Source: Larkinella knui
GTDB lineage: Bacteria > Bacteroidota > Bacteroidia > Cytophagales > Spirosomataceae
Direction: 5' to 3'
Assembly (NCBI RefSeq): GCF_003858645.1
Contig: NZ_RQJP01000002.1
Span: forward strand, 620,001 to 684,000
Length of the DNA stretch: 64,000 nt
The notes under the pieces are model-generated. The model was not told the origin of the DNA and did no database searches. It saw nothing but the letters and a program-made list of their open reading frames with translations. Each line of letters starts with the position of its first letter. Position 1 is the first letter of the stretch. Made by a program: the position numbers and the translations under genes. This document shows, one piece after another, positions 19,196-28,653 of this stretch.

Positions 19196-20518
19196 TTAGT
19201 GGACGAATACGGTTTTCTCTGCTTTTTCTAAACTGGTCCCTTTGGTTTCAGGCATCAGCCGGAGCACAAACAGAAGTTGTAATACCATCATGAGGGTAAA
19301 GAACAGGAAGGTATTGCCCCCGCCGAAGTGCTCGGCCAGGTAGGGAAAGGTGAACGTAATGATGGCGGCCATCAGCCAGTGGGTGAAGCTGCCCAGCGCC
19401 TGACCACTGGCCCGGACCTCATTGGGGAAGATTTCGGAAATAAATACCCAGATGACGGCCCCCTGCGAGAAGCCGAAGAAAGCAATGTAGACAAAGAGCA
19501 GGACGGGCACGGTCATTCCAAAATCTTGCAGGTAAAAGGCCCTGGCGACTAACCCCAGCGTCAGGATTAAGCCGACCGATCCTATTTTCATCAGCGTGCG
19601 TCGACCGTAGCGGTCAATCAGGTTCATCGACAGCAGGGTAAAAACCAGATTGATCAGTCCAATGCCCGCCGAGGACAGCAGCGACGAGCTTTTTCCCAGT
19701 CCCGTCATTTCAAAAATGCGGGGAGCGTAATAAATGATAGCATTGATACCCGACACCTGATTGAAGACCGCAAACAGGACCGCCAGCCTAATTGGGGTGC
19801 CGTACTGACCCGAAAACAACCGGGACGATGCGGCCGTCTGCGATTGGCTCTGCTGAATGGCCAGGAGCGTTTGTTCGGCGGTGGCGGGGTCAATCATAGT
19901 GAGTACCTCACGCGCTTCACGCAGATTTCCTTTTTTAAGCAGTAACCAGCGGGGACTTTCGGGAATGATGAGAACCGCGATCAAAAAAATCAGGGAAGGC
20001 AAGGCCTGCACTCCCAGCATCCAGCGCCAGGATTGCGTACCCATATCGGACAGCAGAAAATTGGACAGATAGGCAATCAGTATACCGAATACGACATTGA
20101 ACTGAAAAAGCCCAACCAGCTTGCCACGGGAGCGGGCCGGTGAAATCTCGGTAATGTACATGGGAGCCGCCACCGACGAAGCGCCCACCCCCAAACCGCC
20201 CAGAAAGCGAAAAAGGAGAAAGACACCCCAACTTGGCGCCAGGGCCGTGCCCAGCGAGGCTAGCAGGTACAGGATGGCTATCCAGAAGAGTGTTTTTTTA
20301 CGACCCAGCCGCTCGGCCGGAATGCCCCCCAGCATCGAGCCCAGTACCGTGCCAATAAGGGCAATGGATACGGTCAATCCATGCTCCCATACACTCAGAT
20401 GCCATAAGGTTTGAAGGGATTGCTCGACGCCCGAGATAACGGCGGTATCGAAGCCAAAGAGGAAGCCGCCCAGGGCGGCTGTGATCGACCAGAAAAAGAT
20501 ACGTTGTTGTTGACTCAT
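19196..20518 (-). CDS. Sugar porter family MFS transporter (probable fructose permease)
   Basis: 440 residues, 12 predicted membrane helices. MFS sugar-porter signatures: 'GFLFGFDTAVISGVEQSL' in helix 1, 'AERLGRKK' after helix 2, 'PESPRWLLLKKG' after helix 6, 'YYAPRIFEM' in helix 7, 'DRYGRRTLM' between 8 and 9, and 'PETKGTSLEKAE' at the C-terminus. Inner-membrane uptake of monosaccharide or small oligosaccharide. First gene of the fructan operon, directly downstream of the region with candidate HTCS-binding repeats. Confidence 0.94.
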   Translation of the reverse strand: MSQQQRIFFWSITAALGGFLFGFDTAVISGVEQSLQTLWHLSVWEHGLTVSIALIGTVLGSMLGGIPAERLGRKKTLFWIAILYLLASLGTALAPSWGVFLLFRFLGGLGVGASSVAAPMYITEISPARSRGKLVGLFQFNVVFGILIAYLSNFLLSDMGTQSWRWMLGVQALPSLIFLIAVLIIPESPRWLLLKKGNLREAREVLTMIDPATAEQTLLAIQQSQSQTAASSRLFSGQYGTPIRLAVLFAVFNQVSGINAIIYYAPRIFEMTGLGKSSSLLSSAGIGLINLVFTLLSMNLIDRYGRRTLMKIGSVGLILTLGLVARAFYLQDFGMTVPVLLFVYIAFFGFSQGAVIWVFISEIFPNEVRASGQALGSFTHWLMAAIITFTFPYLAEHFGGGNTFLFFTLMMVLQLLFVLRLMPETKGTSLEKAEKTVFVH

Positions 20519-20568
20519 CAGATTGAAAACCGGTTTAGCGTTTTCGATGAATCAAATGTCCGCACTTA

Positions 20569-20599
20569 AAAAAATATCTTCCTGTAGAATTCCATCAAA
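20569..20599 (-). promoter_or_regulatory. Candidate Bacteroidota-type promoter of the fructan operon
   Basis: Read on the minus strand: TTTG (20599-20596), 19 bp, then TATTTTTT (20576-20569), a 7/8 match to the Bacteroidota -7 box TAnnTTTG at suitable spacing from a -33 TTTG. About 50 bp upstream of the MFS start codon. By-eye match only. Confidence 0.35.
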
Positions 20600-20611
20600 G
20601 AATTATAAACT

Positions 20612-20708
20612 TGATACATTGAGCTATATCTCAGATTAACAGGCGGTTACCCATCGCTCTAACCGCTAAAGATTGTGAAATTGATACAGGATTTGTGCTC
20701 CTGATACA
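20612..20708. promoter_or_regulatory. Three TGATACA repeats, candidate HTCS operator
   Basis: The heptamer TGATACA occurs at 20612-20618, 20682-20688 and 20702-20708, all in one orientation; the last two are 20 bp apart (two helical turns). The first lies just upstream of the candidate -33 box. A complementary copy (TGTATCA) lies at 23473-23479, upstream of the HTCS gene itself. AraC-type HTCS regulators usually bind direct repeats upstream of their susC-type operon, so these are candidate sites; binding is inferred. Confidence 0.4.
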
Positions 20709-23384
20709 TTACGTATTGCGCCATTCCGACGGGGTCTGGCCAGCCTTCTGTCGGAAGAAGGTTGTAAAGTAAGCCGGGTCCTTGAAACCTAATTCGTACG
20801 CGATTTCGGAGATGTTCTTGGTCCGGTCGCCCAGAAGGTCTTTGGCCTTTTTGATACGGTATTCGGCAATGTACTCATTGACATTTTTATTAGTCAACGC
20901 CGTAATTTTGCGGTAAAGTTGGACCCGCGACATACCCAGGTCCCGGCTTAGGTTCTCAACCGATAACTGACCGGAATGGATGTGTTTTTCGATGAGCAGT
21001 TCAAAATCCAGTAAGAACTTACGTTCCTTAGCGGGTACCTGCTGGGGGTTGGTGATCTCATTGGAAAACCGTCTTCGCATCCGGTCCCGATTCCCCAGTA
21101 AATTTTTTACCTTTTCTTCCAGCAACTGCTGATTGAAGGGTTTGGGAATATACGCATCGGCCCCGGCAACAGTCCCTTCGATCTGATGTTCGAGTTGCCC
21201 CTTTGCGGTTAATAAAATGACCGGAATGTGTGAGGTACGAAAATCTTCTTTCACCCGCTGGGTTAGCCAGATACCATCCTGCCCAGGTAAAGTAACATCA
21301 CTAATAATAATATCCGGGATGTTTTGGAGGACGAAATCCCACCCCTTTTCGGCCGTTTCGGCGGTAAGCGTCCGGTAGGTTGGCGCAAACCGGCTTTGTA
21401 AAAACGATAACAGGTCTTGGTTATCTTCAATGATGACCACTGACTGCTCAAGTGACCCCTCAACACTGGAAGACGACGAGACGTCTGAAAACGGTTTTTC
21501 CAACTCGATGAGGTGAGAAAATGCAGGAACGGGCAGTAGCTCGCTGCCTGCCAGCTGGGGCGAGTAGGGTAAAGTAATGGTGAAGGTGGTGCCTTTGCCT
21601 TTTTCTGATTCAAGGGCGATATCGCCTTGATGGAGCTGCACAAACTCCTGTGATAGAGCAAGTCCCAATCCGGCACCTAAGGAACTGGATTGATTGCCCC
21701 GGTAATACAGATCAAACGCGTGAGCTTTGTCATTTGGTTCCATGCCGATCCCATTATCGGCCACCACGATCTGGATGTGATTGACGGATCGAAGCAGGGT
21801 CACGTGAATAAAGCCCCCGGCGGCCGTGTATTTAAAGGCATTCGAGAGTAGGTTGAATACGACTTTGTCTAATTTTTCCGCATCGAAGCGGTAAGGGAGT
21901 TCGGCGAAGGCGTGAATGAATTGCAGATCAATCTGCTGGTTTTGAGCTTTGTACGAAAAGTCGTCTATGATTTGCTGAATGAAATGGACCAGATCGTGAG
22001 GTGCCGAACGAAGCTCGATTTTGCCGGCATCGATTCGCCGGAGATCTAAAATTTGATCGACCAGCTTCAGTAAACGATTCGCATTTTTCCGGGTAAGCTC
22101 CAGCACGCGCTTTGTTTCTTTACTGTCATAGGACTTCCGATGAAGCAAATCTTCCGTAGGCGCCAGAATAAGGCTGAGTGGCGTTTTGAATTCATGCGAG
22201 ATATAGGAGTAAAAGCGCATTTTATCTTCGGTAGCTTGCCTGGCCTGCCCCGAAATTCGTTCAATCTCTTCGTTCTGTTTCGCCAGTAATTTATTGGACT
22301 GTTGTTTTTCCCGCAGAAGTAGCAACAATACCGCACCAAATACGACCACCAGGGTCAATAACGCAACGACAATCGTTAAGGCTTGCCGTTGGGAGGAGTA
22401 AATTTGATTGAGGTCCAGCAGTTTAGTGGTCTGCCGTTCAATAGCCCGCTGCTGTTCACCCATTTTTTGGTACTGGGCCAGCATAATATTCACATTATCG
22501 GGGTTGACGACGGTCGTGAATAAGGCATTCTCTTTGCTGAAGGGCTGCTTGTGTAGAATTTTGACAGCCGTTTGTATGGCCTCCTCGCCCCCCGTTGGGT
22601 AAAGGATAGTCGCATCAATCAAGCCTTTTTTAACCAGTTCAAGGCCTTCATTCTGGCCCGGCAAGCCATCGACGCCAATAATTTTTATTCTTTTTCGTAT
22701 TCCTAAATCTGCACTGATTTTAGAAATACGTAAGGCCAGGCGATCATAATGGGAATAGATGAGATCAATTTGAGGGTTTGCCTTTAAGTAGTTGGTTACC
22801 GTGGAATCAAACGTATCCGTTTGCCATAAGATCCCGGAGTAGTGTATCCCAGCATATGTTTTTAAAGCTTGTATAAAGCCCCGATGCCGATCGATGGATG
22901 GGGACGTAGTGGGAGCAGCGCTGATTTCCAGCACCGTTCCTTTTCCCTTGAGCAATGTGTTGGCATAGATGCCCGCGTTTTGACCGACCAGGTAGTTTTC
23001 GGCTCCCACAAAAGCGGTGTATTGCGTCGAGGAAATGCGCCTGTCGAGAATAATGACCGGTATTCCCGAGGAATAGGCCTCTTCAATGAGGGAGGTATGT
23101 GCCTCTTTCTCATTAGCCGATACAATTAATAAATCTACTTTTTGTCTTATAAACTCCTTGATCTGTTGATTTTGCTTTTTTGTGTCGCCATTGGCCACTT
23201 TCATCTCCATGGCAATATCAGGATAAAACGACAGCTCTCGTTTCATACCCTGTACCATGTCTTTTCGCCAATTGTCGCTCATCAGGCACTGCGAAAAGCC
23301 AATGGTATACCTGCTTTTTTTCGGTTGTGCGCACGAAAAAAAGCAAATAAGTCCAAGGGAACAGCCAATAAAATATTTAAACAT
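20709..23384 (-). CDS. Hybrid two-component system (HTCS) with periplasmic sugar-binding sensor, fructan PUL regulator
   Basis: 891 residues uniting sensor kinase, response regulator and DNA-binding domain. Residues 1-18 are a signal/lipobox-like segment (FFSC). About 25-315 is a LacI/ribose-binding-type periplasmic domain ('YTIGFSQCLMSDNWRKDMVQ', 'VDLLIVSANEKEA', 'DRHRGFIQAL', 'IIGVDGLPGQNEG'). About 335-360 is a membrane helix. Then HisKA ('YISHEFKTPLSL'), HATPase ('NLLSNAFKYT', 'GLGLALSQEF'), a receiver ('VVIIEDNQDL', 'IIISDVTLPGQDG') and a C-terminal AraC HTH ('YELGFKDPAYFTTFFRQKAG'). The layout matches the fructose-sensing HTCS of Bacteroides thetaiotaomicron (BT1754 type). It should sense fructose in the periplasm and switch on the adjacent operon. 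Confidence 0.93.
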   Translation of the reverse strand: MFKYFIGCSLGLICFFSCAQPKKSRYTIGFSQCLMSDNWRKDMVQGMKRELSFYPDIAMEMKVANGDTKKQNQQIKEFIRQKVDLLIVSANEKEAHTSLIEEAYSSGIPVIILDRRISSTQYTAFVGAENYLVGQNAGIYANTLLKGKGTVLEISAAPTTSPSIDRHRGFIQALKTYAGIHYSGILWQTDTFDSTVTNYLKANPQIDLIYSHYDRLALRISKISADLGIRKRIKIIGVDGLPGQNEGLELVKKGLIDATILYPTGGEEAIQTAVKILHKQPFSKENALFTTVVNPDNVNIMLAQYQKMGEQQRAIERQTTKLLDLNQIYSSQRQALTIVVALLTLVVVFGAVLLLLLREKQQSNKLLAKQNEEIERISGQARQATEDKMRFYSYISHEFKTPLSLILAPTEDLLHRKSYDSKETKRVLELTRKNANRLLKLVDQILDLRRIDAGKIELRSAPHDLVHFIQQIIDDFSYKAQNQQIDLQFIHAFAELPYRFDAEKLDKVVFNLLSNAFKYTAAGGFIHVTLLRSVNHIQIVVADNGIGMEPNDKAHAFDLYYRGNQSSSLGAGLGLALSQEFVQLHQGDIALESEKGKGTTFTITLPYSPQLAGSELLPVPAFSHLIELEKPFSDVSSSSSVEGSLEQSVVIIEDNQDLLSFLQSRFAPTYRTLTAETAEKGWDFVLQNIPDIIISDVTLPGQDGIWLTQRVKEDFRTSHIPVILLTAKGQLEHQIEGTVAGADAYIPKPFNQQLLEEKVKNLLGNRDRMRRRFSNEITNPQQVPAKERKFLLDFELLIEKHIHSGQLSVENLSRDLGMSRVQLYRKITALTNKNVNEYIAEYRIKKAKDLLGDRTKNISEIAYELGFKDPAYFTTFFRQKAGQTPSEWRNT

Positions 23385-23635
23385 TACCTTATTATAATCA
23401 TCCTAAAAACGTGTAAAAGCTTAAAGTTCACATAAAATGGCCTACTAAATATAATTATTTCACTAAAAATGTTGTATCACTGAATGATTTACCGCTCTTT
23501 GCTCTCCAAACCAAGTGAATCCATCTTTCAGATTGAAGCCAAAAATCAGGCATTCATAATAATCACCTAAAGGTTTAGGCGTATCTGGACTTGACTGGAT
23601 ACTTTTATTAGGCCGATTGGGACACCACCCGGTGC

Positions 23636-26600
23636 TTAAGGAATGAGCACCTTCACCGTCCGCATCTGGTGACCGCTGGTGACCTGCAGCAGCAACACCC
23701 CCGCCCGACGAGCGCCAGGCGCCAGCGTCTGGTGTTCGACCGCCTGGGCCTGATCGATGAGCCGTTCCGTCACCAGTTGGCCCTTTGGATCAAACAAAGC
23801 CAACCGCAGCGGCTGACCCTGAACTCCCCGCACTTCCACCATGACCTGTTCACGACTCACCGGATTACCCAGCACGCTCACCTGGAGTTGGGGGTTTTCT
23901 TCGGCTGATAAGCGCGCCGGGGCATTGCATTGGAATACCTTCGGCGAGCCTTTCAGTAAATACGTTGACCCCAACACCCGGGCAAGTACGGGAGTTCCGT
24001 TGGTCACATTGGATGGCGGGGTGAAGTTGTAGGTATGGGCACCATTTCCTTTGCCCGCATCCTTCAGGTCCTGTCGGAAAATATTGGCCACGGTGCTGCC
24101 CAACACCGTCACATTGCCTGGACTGGGTTCGAGGTAAAACTCGACCGTGAGCGGGGTATTGGGTTTGTTGCGGTCCCAGACCCAGCCCCGAATTCCTCCG
24201 CAATCCAGTTTGTCCAGATAGCCTTCGAAGCTGCCCGTCACCGTCGTCGTTTCGGCCGGATTGACCGTCAACTGAAAACTTACGCTGTTGCTGGCTCCCA
24301 GCGGGTCGGTCGCCTGATAGGTCAAGACAAATACACCCGGCTGAGTCGGTGTGCCGCTGATGATCCGGTTCGGCAGTTGCAGGCTTAAGCCCTCCGGCAA
24401 ACCACTCAAGCCGTAGCTCAAGGTTCCGCCTTCCGGGTCGGTGAAGGCAACCAACATGGCCGAGAAAGGAACGCCAACCTGGGCCACTACGGGCGTAACC
24501 AAAACCGTCGGCGTTGGGGGTTTCGGGGGTTGGTTACTTTCAGGTGTAAGATTCCCCTGACAGATCAGGGTTTTGGGTGAATCTTTTAACACAAAGCTGT
24601 TGCCCGTCACCCGCGCGGAGAGACTGTGCGGCAAACCGTCTTTGACACTCTCGGGAATTGTAAACCGGAAGGCATGCTTCCCGTTGCCTTTGCCCGCGTC
24701 GAGCAAGTCTTGCCGAAACTCACTAGCCAGGATGGTCGCAAGGATGGTTGCTCCGTCAAGGATGTCGATGGAAATAGCGGTAGTAGGTTTGTTGCGGTCC
24801 CAGACCCAGCCCCGGAAGGTCGAGCAGTCCGCCCCGTTGATGAAACCATCAAAGGAACCCGTCACCGTCGGAGCCGTTACCACCACCGTCACGCTGGCGG
24901 GATCACTGGTACAGCTATTGAGGGTACAGGTGGCCTGGTAGACAAACGATCCGGGCGTCGTGGTCGCAACGGTAATGGTGCCGGTCCCCGAAGTACCTCC
25001 CGGTCCATTCCAGTTGATGATTCCGCTACAATTGGTGGCGGTCAGCATCACGGCCGGTGCTCCCTGGATGACGGTCGAACTGACCAGATTCGGAATGGGC
25101 GGTTTTGTTAGAGCTCCACTAATGGTCACACTGGCGTTGGCCGAACAGCCCCCGGTGGTGACTGTCACCGAGTAGGTGCCTGCCGTGGTGATGGTGCGGT
25201 TGGCACTGGTAGAGGTATCCTCCCAGCGGTAGGTGGTGCCCCCACTGGCGACCAGCTCAACCGACGGGTTGGCACAGGTCAATGTTGCACTGCTGGGCGT
25301 GATGAGGGCCACCGGCCCTTCACTACTGCCCGAGATGGTAATCGTCTTGGTGGCTGAACAGCCACCGGTCGTGACCGTCACTGAGAAGGTGCCTGCCGTG
25401 GTGATGGTGCGGTTGGCACTGGTAGAGGTATCCTCCCAGCGGTAGGTAGTGCCCCCACTGGCGACCAGCTCAACCGACGGGTTGGCACAGGTCAGTGTTG
25501 CACTGCTGGGCGTGATGAGGGCCACCGGCCCTTCACTACTTCCCGAGATGGTCACACTGGCCGTGGCCGTACAGCCACCCGGTGAGGTGAGCGTCACCGA
25601 GTACGTGCCTGCCGTGTTCACGCTGATCTGGGCATTGGTCGATCCCGTGCTCCAGCGTACCGTACCCGTGCCGAGAGCCGTCAGGCTTACCGTAGGACTA
25701 CTACAACTCAGGGTTGCACTGCTGGAGTTGATGCTGACCGAAGGAGCGTTGGTCGTGCCACTCACTTCCACACTGGCCGTGGCCGTACGATTATCGGATG
25801 ACGTTACCGTTACGGAGTAGGTACCCGCCGTGCTGACACTGATCTGGGCAGTGGTCGCCCCCGTACTCCAACGGAAACTCCCCGTGCCATTGGCCGTCAG
25901 GCTCACGGTGGGAGTGGAACAGCTCAGGGTCGCACTGCTGGGAGTGATGCTGACCGAAGGAGCCTCTGTCCGTTCACTCACGACCACACTGGTGGTGCCC
26001 GAACATTCTCCAACGGTACCCGTCACGGAGTAGGTGCCCGGCGTACTGACCGAAATACTGGCCGTCGTTTCCCCGGTCGACCATCGGTAACTAAGCGCTT
26101 CCGAAGCGGTCAGGGTAGTCGTCTGTCCCTGGCTGATGGTCAGAGAGGGGTTTGCCGTCACAATGGGACCGTCATTGGGCCCACCTCCTGGGGTAGTGGT
26201 CAGTAAGCCTGTGTTGTGGTCAACATCAAAATAGCCCCCATTGAGATTTCGTATTACCCCTGAATTATAAGTAATATTGCCACTACAGCAAGGCGCATGC
26301 TCAATGATGAAACCGGAGTTGTTAAAATTGGTATATACATCAAAGTTTTGGTTTGGCTTGCTTACCCGGCGTAAAAACCAATGGCTTACGTTGCCATAGC
26401 TCTCGATATAGGCGTCACAACCGGTGTTGTAAAAATTGCCTACATTACGAATACCATTCAAGCCGAATTGTTCGATGGCTCCGATAATAATCTTACCCTT
26501 GTTGGTGAACTCGGCATATGTATCATTGCCAGGGCCAGCGAGCTGTGGTATACGGTCAGGATAAGGAAATATATTATCAGTAGCATCACTAACTGGCACA

Positions 26601-27577
26601 ATCCGGTTATCCTCGTTCTTCAAGGCAAGGTTGGTTGTGCGGTCAATGGCGATAACTCCGCCCGGATTGTTGTTGAATGTTGTCTGATTATAGAGTCCCC
26701 AATAGGCTGCTTGTGCGATGCTGCCAATCGTAATTTTGGCTGCGTTGGTGACGATGCCAAGGTTCCACATACCAAATTTGGACGTTCGGTCAATGGTGAT
26801 AATGCCACCCGGATTATTGTCCAGGGAGCCCAGGTTAAAAAAACCAACGTACCCCACCTCTACAGTGGCTCCGATGGAAATCTGAGCCGCGTTATTGAAC
26901 GTCCCACTGTTTTGTAAGCAGTACCATTCTGTTCCGTTAATGGAAATAACACCCCCCGGATTATTATCGAAGCGAGCCGCGTTTGCCAGGCCTACGATTC
27001 CCACGGTTGTGTTAGCCCCGATGATGATTTTCCCTGAGTTCGTGAATAGCCTTCCTGTAGTAGCACTGTTTTGCAAACCATAGCCGGTTGTTCGGTCGAT
27101 GGCGATATGCCCCCCCGTTTCGTTAGAGAAGCTTCCCTTGTTTATAAGTCCATATCTACCTACCGCTGCGGTGTTGCCAATCACTAACTGCCCCGCGTTG
27201 GTGACCGTGCCACCCGTGTAGAAAGCCGTTGTTTGGCCCTGACCAAAATCCCTGGAGCCGTTTAAGGTTAGCTTACCACCACTGGTAATACTCAGTGTGG
27301 CTTCGCTCTGAACTTCTACGGAACCAGCCACCGCCGGGACACTTAGAACGGGCTGTGTAGCGGCACTGGCGGCAATCACAACATTGTCGCTGGCCGTAGG
27401 AATGCCAGCCGGGCTCCAGTTGCTGGCGGTGTTCCAGTTCGACGTTGTCCCGATCCAGGTTTTTTGCGCCTGCGCGCTTAACCCGGTCAGCAGCAAAAGC
27501 AAGCCCGACAGCAGCCTGCCCAACAAGCGGGTATGGACGTGTCGTGGTTGAGGGGCAAATGAGTAGTGTTGTCTCAT
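23636..27577 (-). CDS. Large repeat-rich T9SS-secreted surface protein
   Basis: 1313 residues. Signal peptide 1-37 (LSAQA/QK). A start domain 'NWNTASNWSPAGIPTASDNV' is followed, to about residue 360, by roughly 37-residue repeats with core 'FDNNPGGVI-I' and 'IIIGANTTVG', likely a beta-solenoid. Residues ~465-840 are tandem Ig/PKD-like repeats of about 71 residues ('SVSITPSSATLSCSTPTVSL', 'YRWEDTSTSANRTITTAGTY'). Two 'GWVWDRNKP' modules and one Ig-like 'PEGLSL...SGTPTQPG' domain follow. The C-terminus ('QVSVLGNPVSREQVMVEVRG' to 'MRTVKVLIP') is a type A T9SS sorting domain. Probably a surface adhesin-like protein. Not obviously part of the fructan operon (250 bp from the HTCS stop side). Confidence 0.9.
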   Translation of the reverse strand: MRQHYSFAPQPRHVHTRLLGRLLSGLLLLLTGLSAQAQKTWIGTTSNWNTASNWSPAGIPTASDNVVIAASAATQPVLSVPAVAGSVEVQSEATLSITSGGKLTLNGSRDFGQGQTTAFYTGGTVTNAGQLVIGNTAAVGRYGLINKGSFSNETGGHIAIDRTTGYGLQNSATTGRLFTNSGKIIIGANTTVGIVGLANAARFDNNPGGVISINGTEWYCLQNSGTFNNAAQISIGATVEVGYVGFFNLGSLDNNPGGIITIDRTSKFGMWNLGIVTNAAKITIGSIAQAAYWGLYNQTTFNNNPGGVIAIDRTTNLALKNEDNRIVPVSDATDNIFPYPDRIPQLAGPGNDTYAEFTNKGKIIIGAIEQFGLNGIRNVGNFYNTGCDAYIESYGNVSHWFLRRVSKPNQNFDVYTNFNNSGFIIEHAPCCSGNITYNSGVIRNLNGGYFDVDHNTGLLTTTPGGGPNDGPIVTANPSLTISQGQTTTLTASEALSYRWSTGETTASISVSTPGTYSVTGTVGECSGTTSVVVSERTEAPSVSITPSSATLSCSTPTVSLTANGTGSFRWSTGATTAQISVSTAGTYSVTVTSSDNRTATASVEVSGTTNAPSVSINSSSATLSCSSPTVSLTALGTGTVRWSTGSTNAQISVNTAGTYSVTLTSPGGCTATASVTISGSSEGPVALITPSSATLTCANPSVELVASGGTTYRWEDTSTSANRTITTAGTFSVTVTTGGCSATKTITISGSSEGPVALITPSSATLTCANPSVELVASGGTTYRWEDTSTSANRTITTAGTYSVTVTTGGCSANASVTISGALTKPPIPNLVSSTVIQGAPAVMLTATNCSGIINWNGPGGTSGTGTITVATTTPGSFVYQATCTLNSCTSDPASVTVVVTAPTVTGSFDGFINGADCSTFRGWVWDRNKPTTAISIDILDGATILATILASEFRQDLLDAGKGNGKHAFRFTIPESVKDGLPHSLSARVTGNSFVLKDSPKTLICQGNLTPESNQPPKPPTPTVLVTPVVAQVGVPFSAMLVAFTDPEGGTLSYGLSGLPEGLSLQLPNRIISGTPTQPGVFVLTYQATDPLGASNSVSFQLTVNPAETTTVTGSFEGYLDKLDCGGIRGWVWDRNKPNTPLTVEFYLEPSPGNVTVLGSTVANIFRQDLKDAGKGNGAHTYNFTPPSNVTNGTPVLARVLGSTYLLKGSPKVFQCNAPARLSAEENPQLQVSVLGNPVSREQVMVEVRGVQGQPLRLALFDPKGQLVTERLIDQAQAVEHQTLAPGARRAGVLLLQVTSGHQMRTVKVLIP
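25128..25559. repeat. Near-identical 213-bp tandem duplication inside the surface protein
   Basis: Two consecutive copies of a 213-bp (71-codon) unit encode the Ig-like repeats with 'SSEGPVALITPSSATLTCAN' and 'YRWEDTSTSANRTITTAG'. From the shared 'gcctgccgtgg' at 25178 and 25391 onward the two copies differ at very few bases, whereas other Ig repeats in the gene are clearly diverged, so this duplication is recent. Confidence 0.8.
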
Positions 27578-27788
27578 GCTGGGTAAAATGATAAAGATGA
27601 ATTGAACGTACCTGCCACCAACGGGCTACCTTGGCGGAGCATTGATCTTGCCTGGTCATCGACCGATCGGCTTTCCCGGCTTCTACCACTGGGGGGAGTA
27701 GACGGGCTGCATTGATTTTCCCAAAAGTGAAGTGGGGCTGTCCTTGCCCAAGATCAGGCCAAAGGTCGGGTATGACTACCCCATCAGA

Positions 27789-27826
27789 CGATAACAAATG
27801 GTCCAAATCCGATAACAAATGATCCA
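27789..27826. promoter_or_regulatory. Direct repeat upstream of the surface protein gene
   Basis: Two 17-bp copies (CGATAACAAATGGTCCA at 27789-27805 and CGATAACAAATGATCCA at 27810-27826), 16/17 identical and 21 bp apart (two helical turns), about 210 bp upstream of the start codon. The spacing suggests a regulator binding site. The rest of 27578-28040 shows no gene. Confidence 0.4.
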
Positions 27827-28039
27827 TTAGGGACTAAAACACCAAAAAAGCGGGGGAAGGCACTCGCATTAGCACTACCCCATAAAGTCGCTGGGGCTCA
27901 CTTGCGGGGAGAGAAGTAAATTAACCCGAGGTGATCAGCTTATCCGGAAACATTTAGAATCCGCACCGGTAAAAGCTATGTTTTAATTGGCTCCAATCAC
28001 TAAACCAATAGATATTTCTACTTTACAACTCTGTCATTC

Positions 28040-28520
28040 ACATGGCCTGTTCATATACCTCCGTTGGTTCGAATTTTTGTCTTTCTGCTGAGTCTGCTGA
28101 CCACATCCGGCTGGCTTTTTGCGCAATTGTTTCGCCTGCCCCAACCCGGAGTAACACTCCCAGGCCTTTGTGCCTTCTTCAGGATAAACAGGGCTTCATC
28201 TGGGTCGCGCCACCCGCGATGGATTGTGTCGCTACGATGGCCAGCGGTTTAAGGTCTTTCAACCCGACCGTGACGGGGGGCCCTCGCTCTCCTTTGCCGG
28301 ACTCAATCAAATAGAACTGGATCGGCACAAGCCAACTCGATCAGCAGGTGAGGCTTATATACAGTGGGTAATTGCAGTTTGGCCGGAGTGAGGTGCTGCA
28401 ACGGCGACCTGGCATGGTCCGATCTGGGTCGGCATACCGATTGAGGGGAACCGCAGTTCGAAAAAATCCGCAGAAGCGGGCTCGAACTGTTTCAAGTGTG
28501 GTTAGGGGAAACGGCGTGCA
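28040..28520 (+). pseudogene. Decayed two-component-regulator-propeller sensor gene
   Basis: Fragments in different frames join into a recognisable N-terminus of a Reg_prop sensor (one-protein hybrid regulator type): a signal peptide (FVFLLSLLTTSGWLFAQ), then 'LQDKQGFIWVA' in one frame and 'ATRDGLCRYDGQRFKVFQP' continuing with 'GGPSLSFAGLNQIELDRH' in another, so a frameshift lies near 28212. Downstream the frame breaks again and similarity fades by about 28520. No intact propeller, kinase or regulator remains. Confidence 0.65.
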
Positions 28521-28627
28521 ACCGTGCGACGGGTGGTCCGCCAGCGGCCGCAGCTGCGCTCCTTATTCTGCGACGAAAAATGTCTCGTTCGTCCTGTCTG
28601 TTCACCTACTAACGTCGATATACTTGT

Positions 28628-28653
28628 GAACTGACTTGTTGACCCAAAATAGG
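28628..28653. mobile_element. Possible IS3-type end remnant
   Basis: TGAACTGACTTGTTGACCC and following bases resemble the segment at 11621 (TGAACTGACCTGTTGACGC). It lies 210-235 bp before a transposase-like fragment. The TG start is compatible with IS3-family ends, but no partner end was identified. The rest of 28654-28862 shows no gene. Confidence 0.3.

Noticed and set aside
23669-26917. Long open frames on the plus strand opposite the 1313-residue surface protein
   Set aside because: They are antisense shadows of a repetitive GC-rich gene; the products are low-complexity and mirror the Ig repeats.
27273-27827. 184-codon minus-strand frame overlapping the surface protein start
   Set aside because: It overlaps the signal-peptide region of the large gene in another frame and has no recognisable features.
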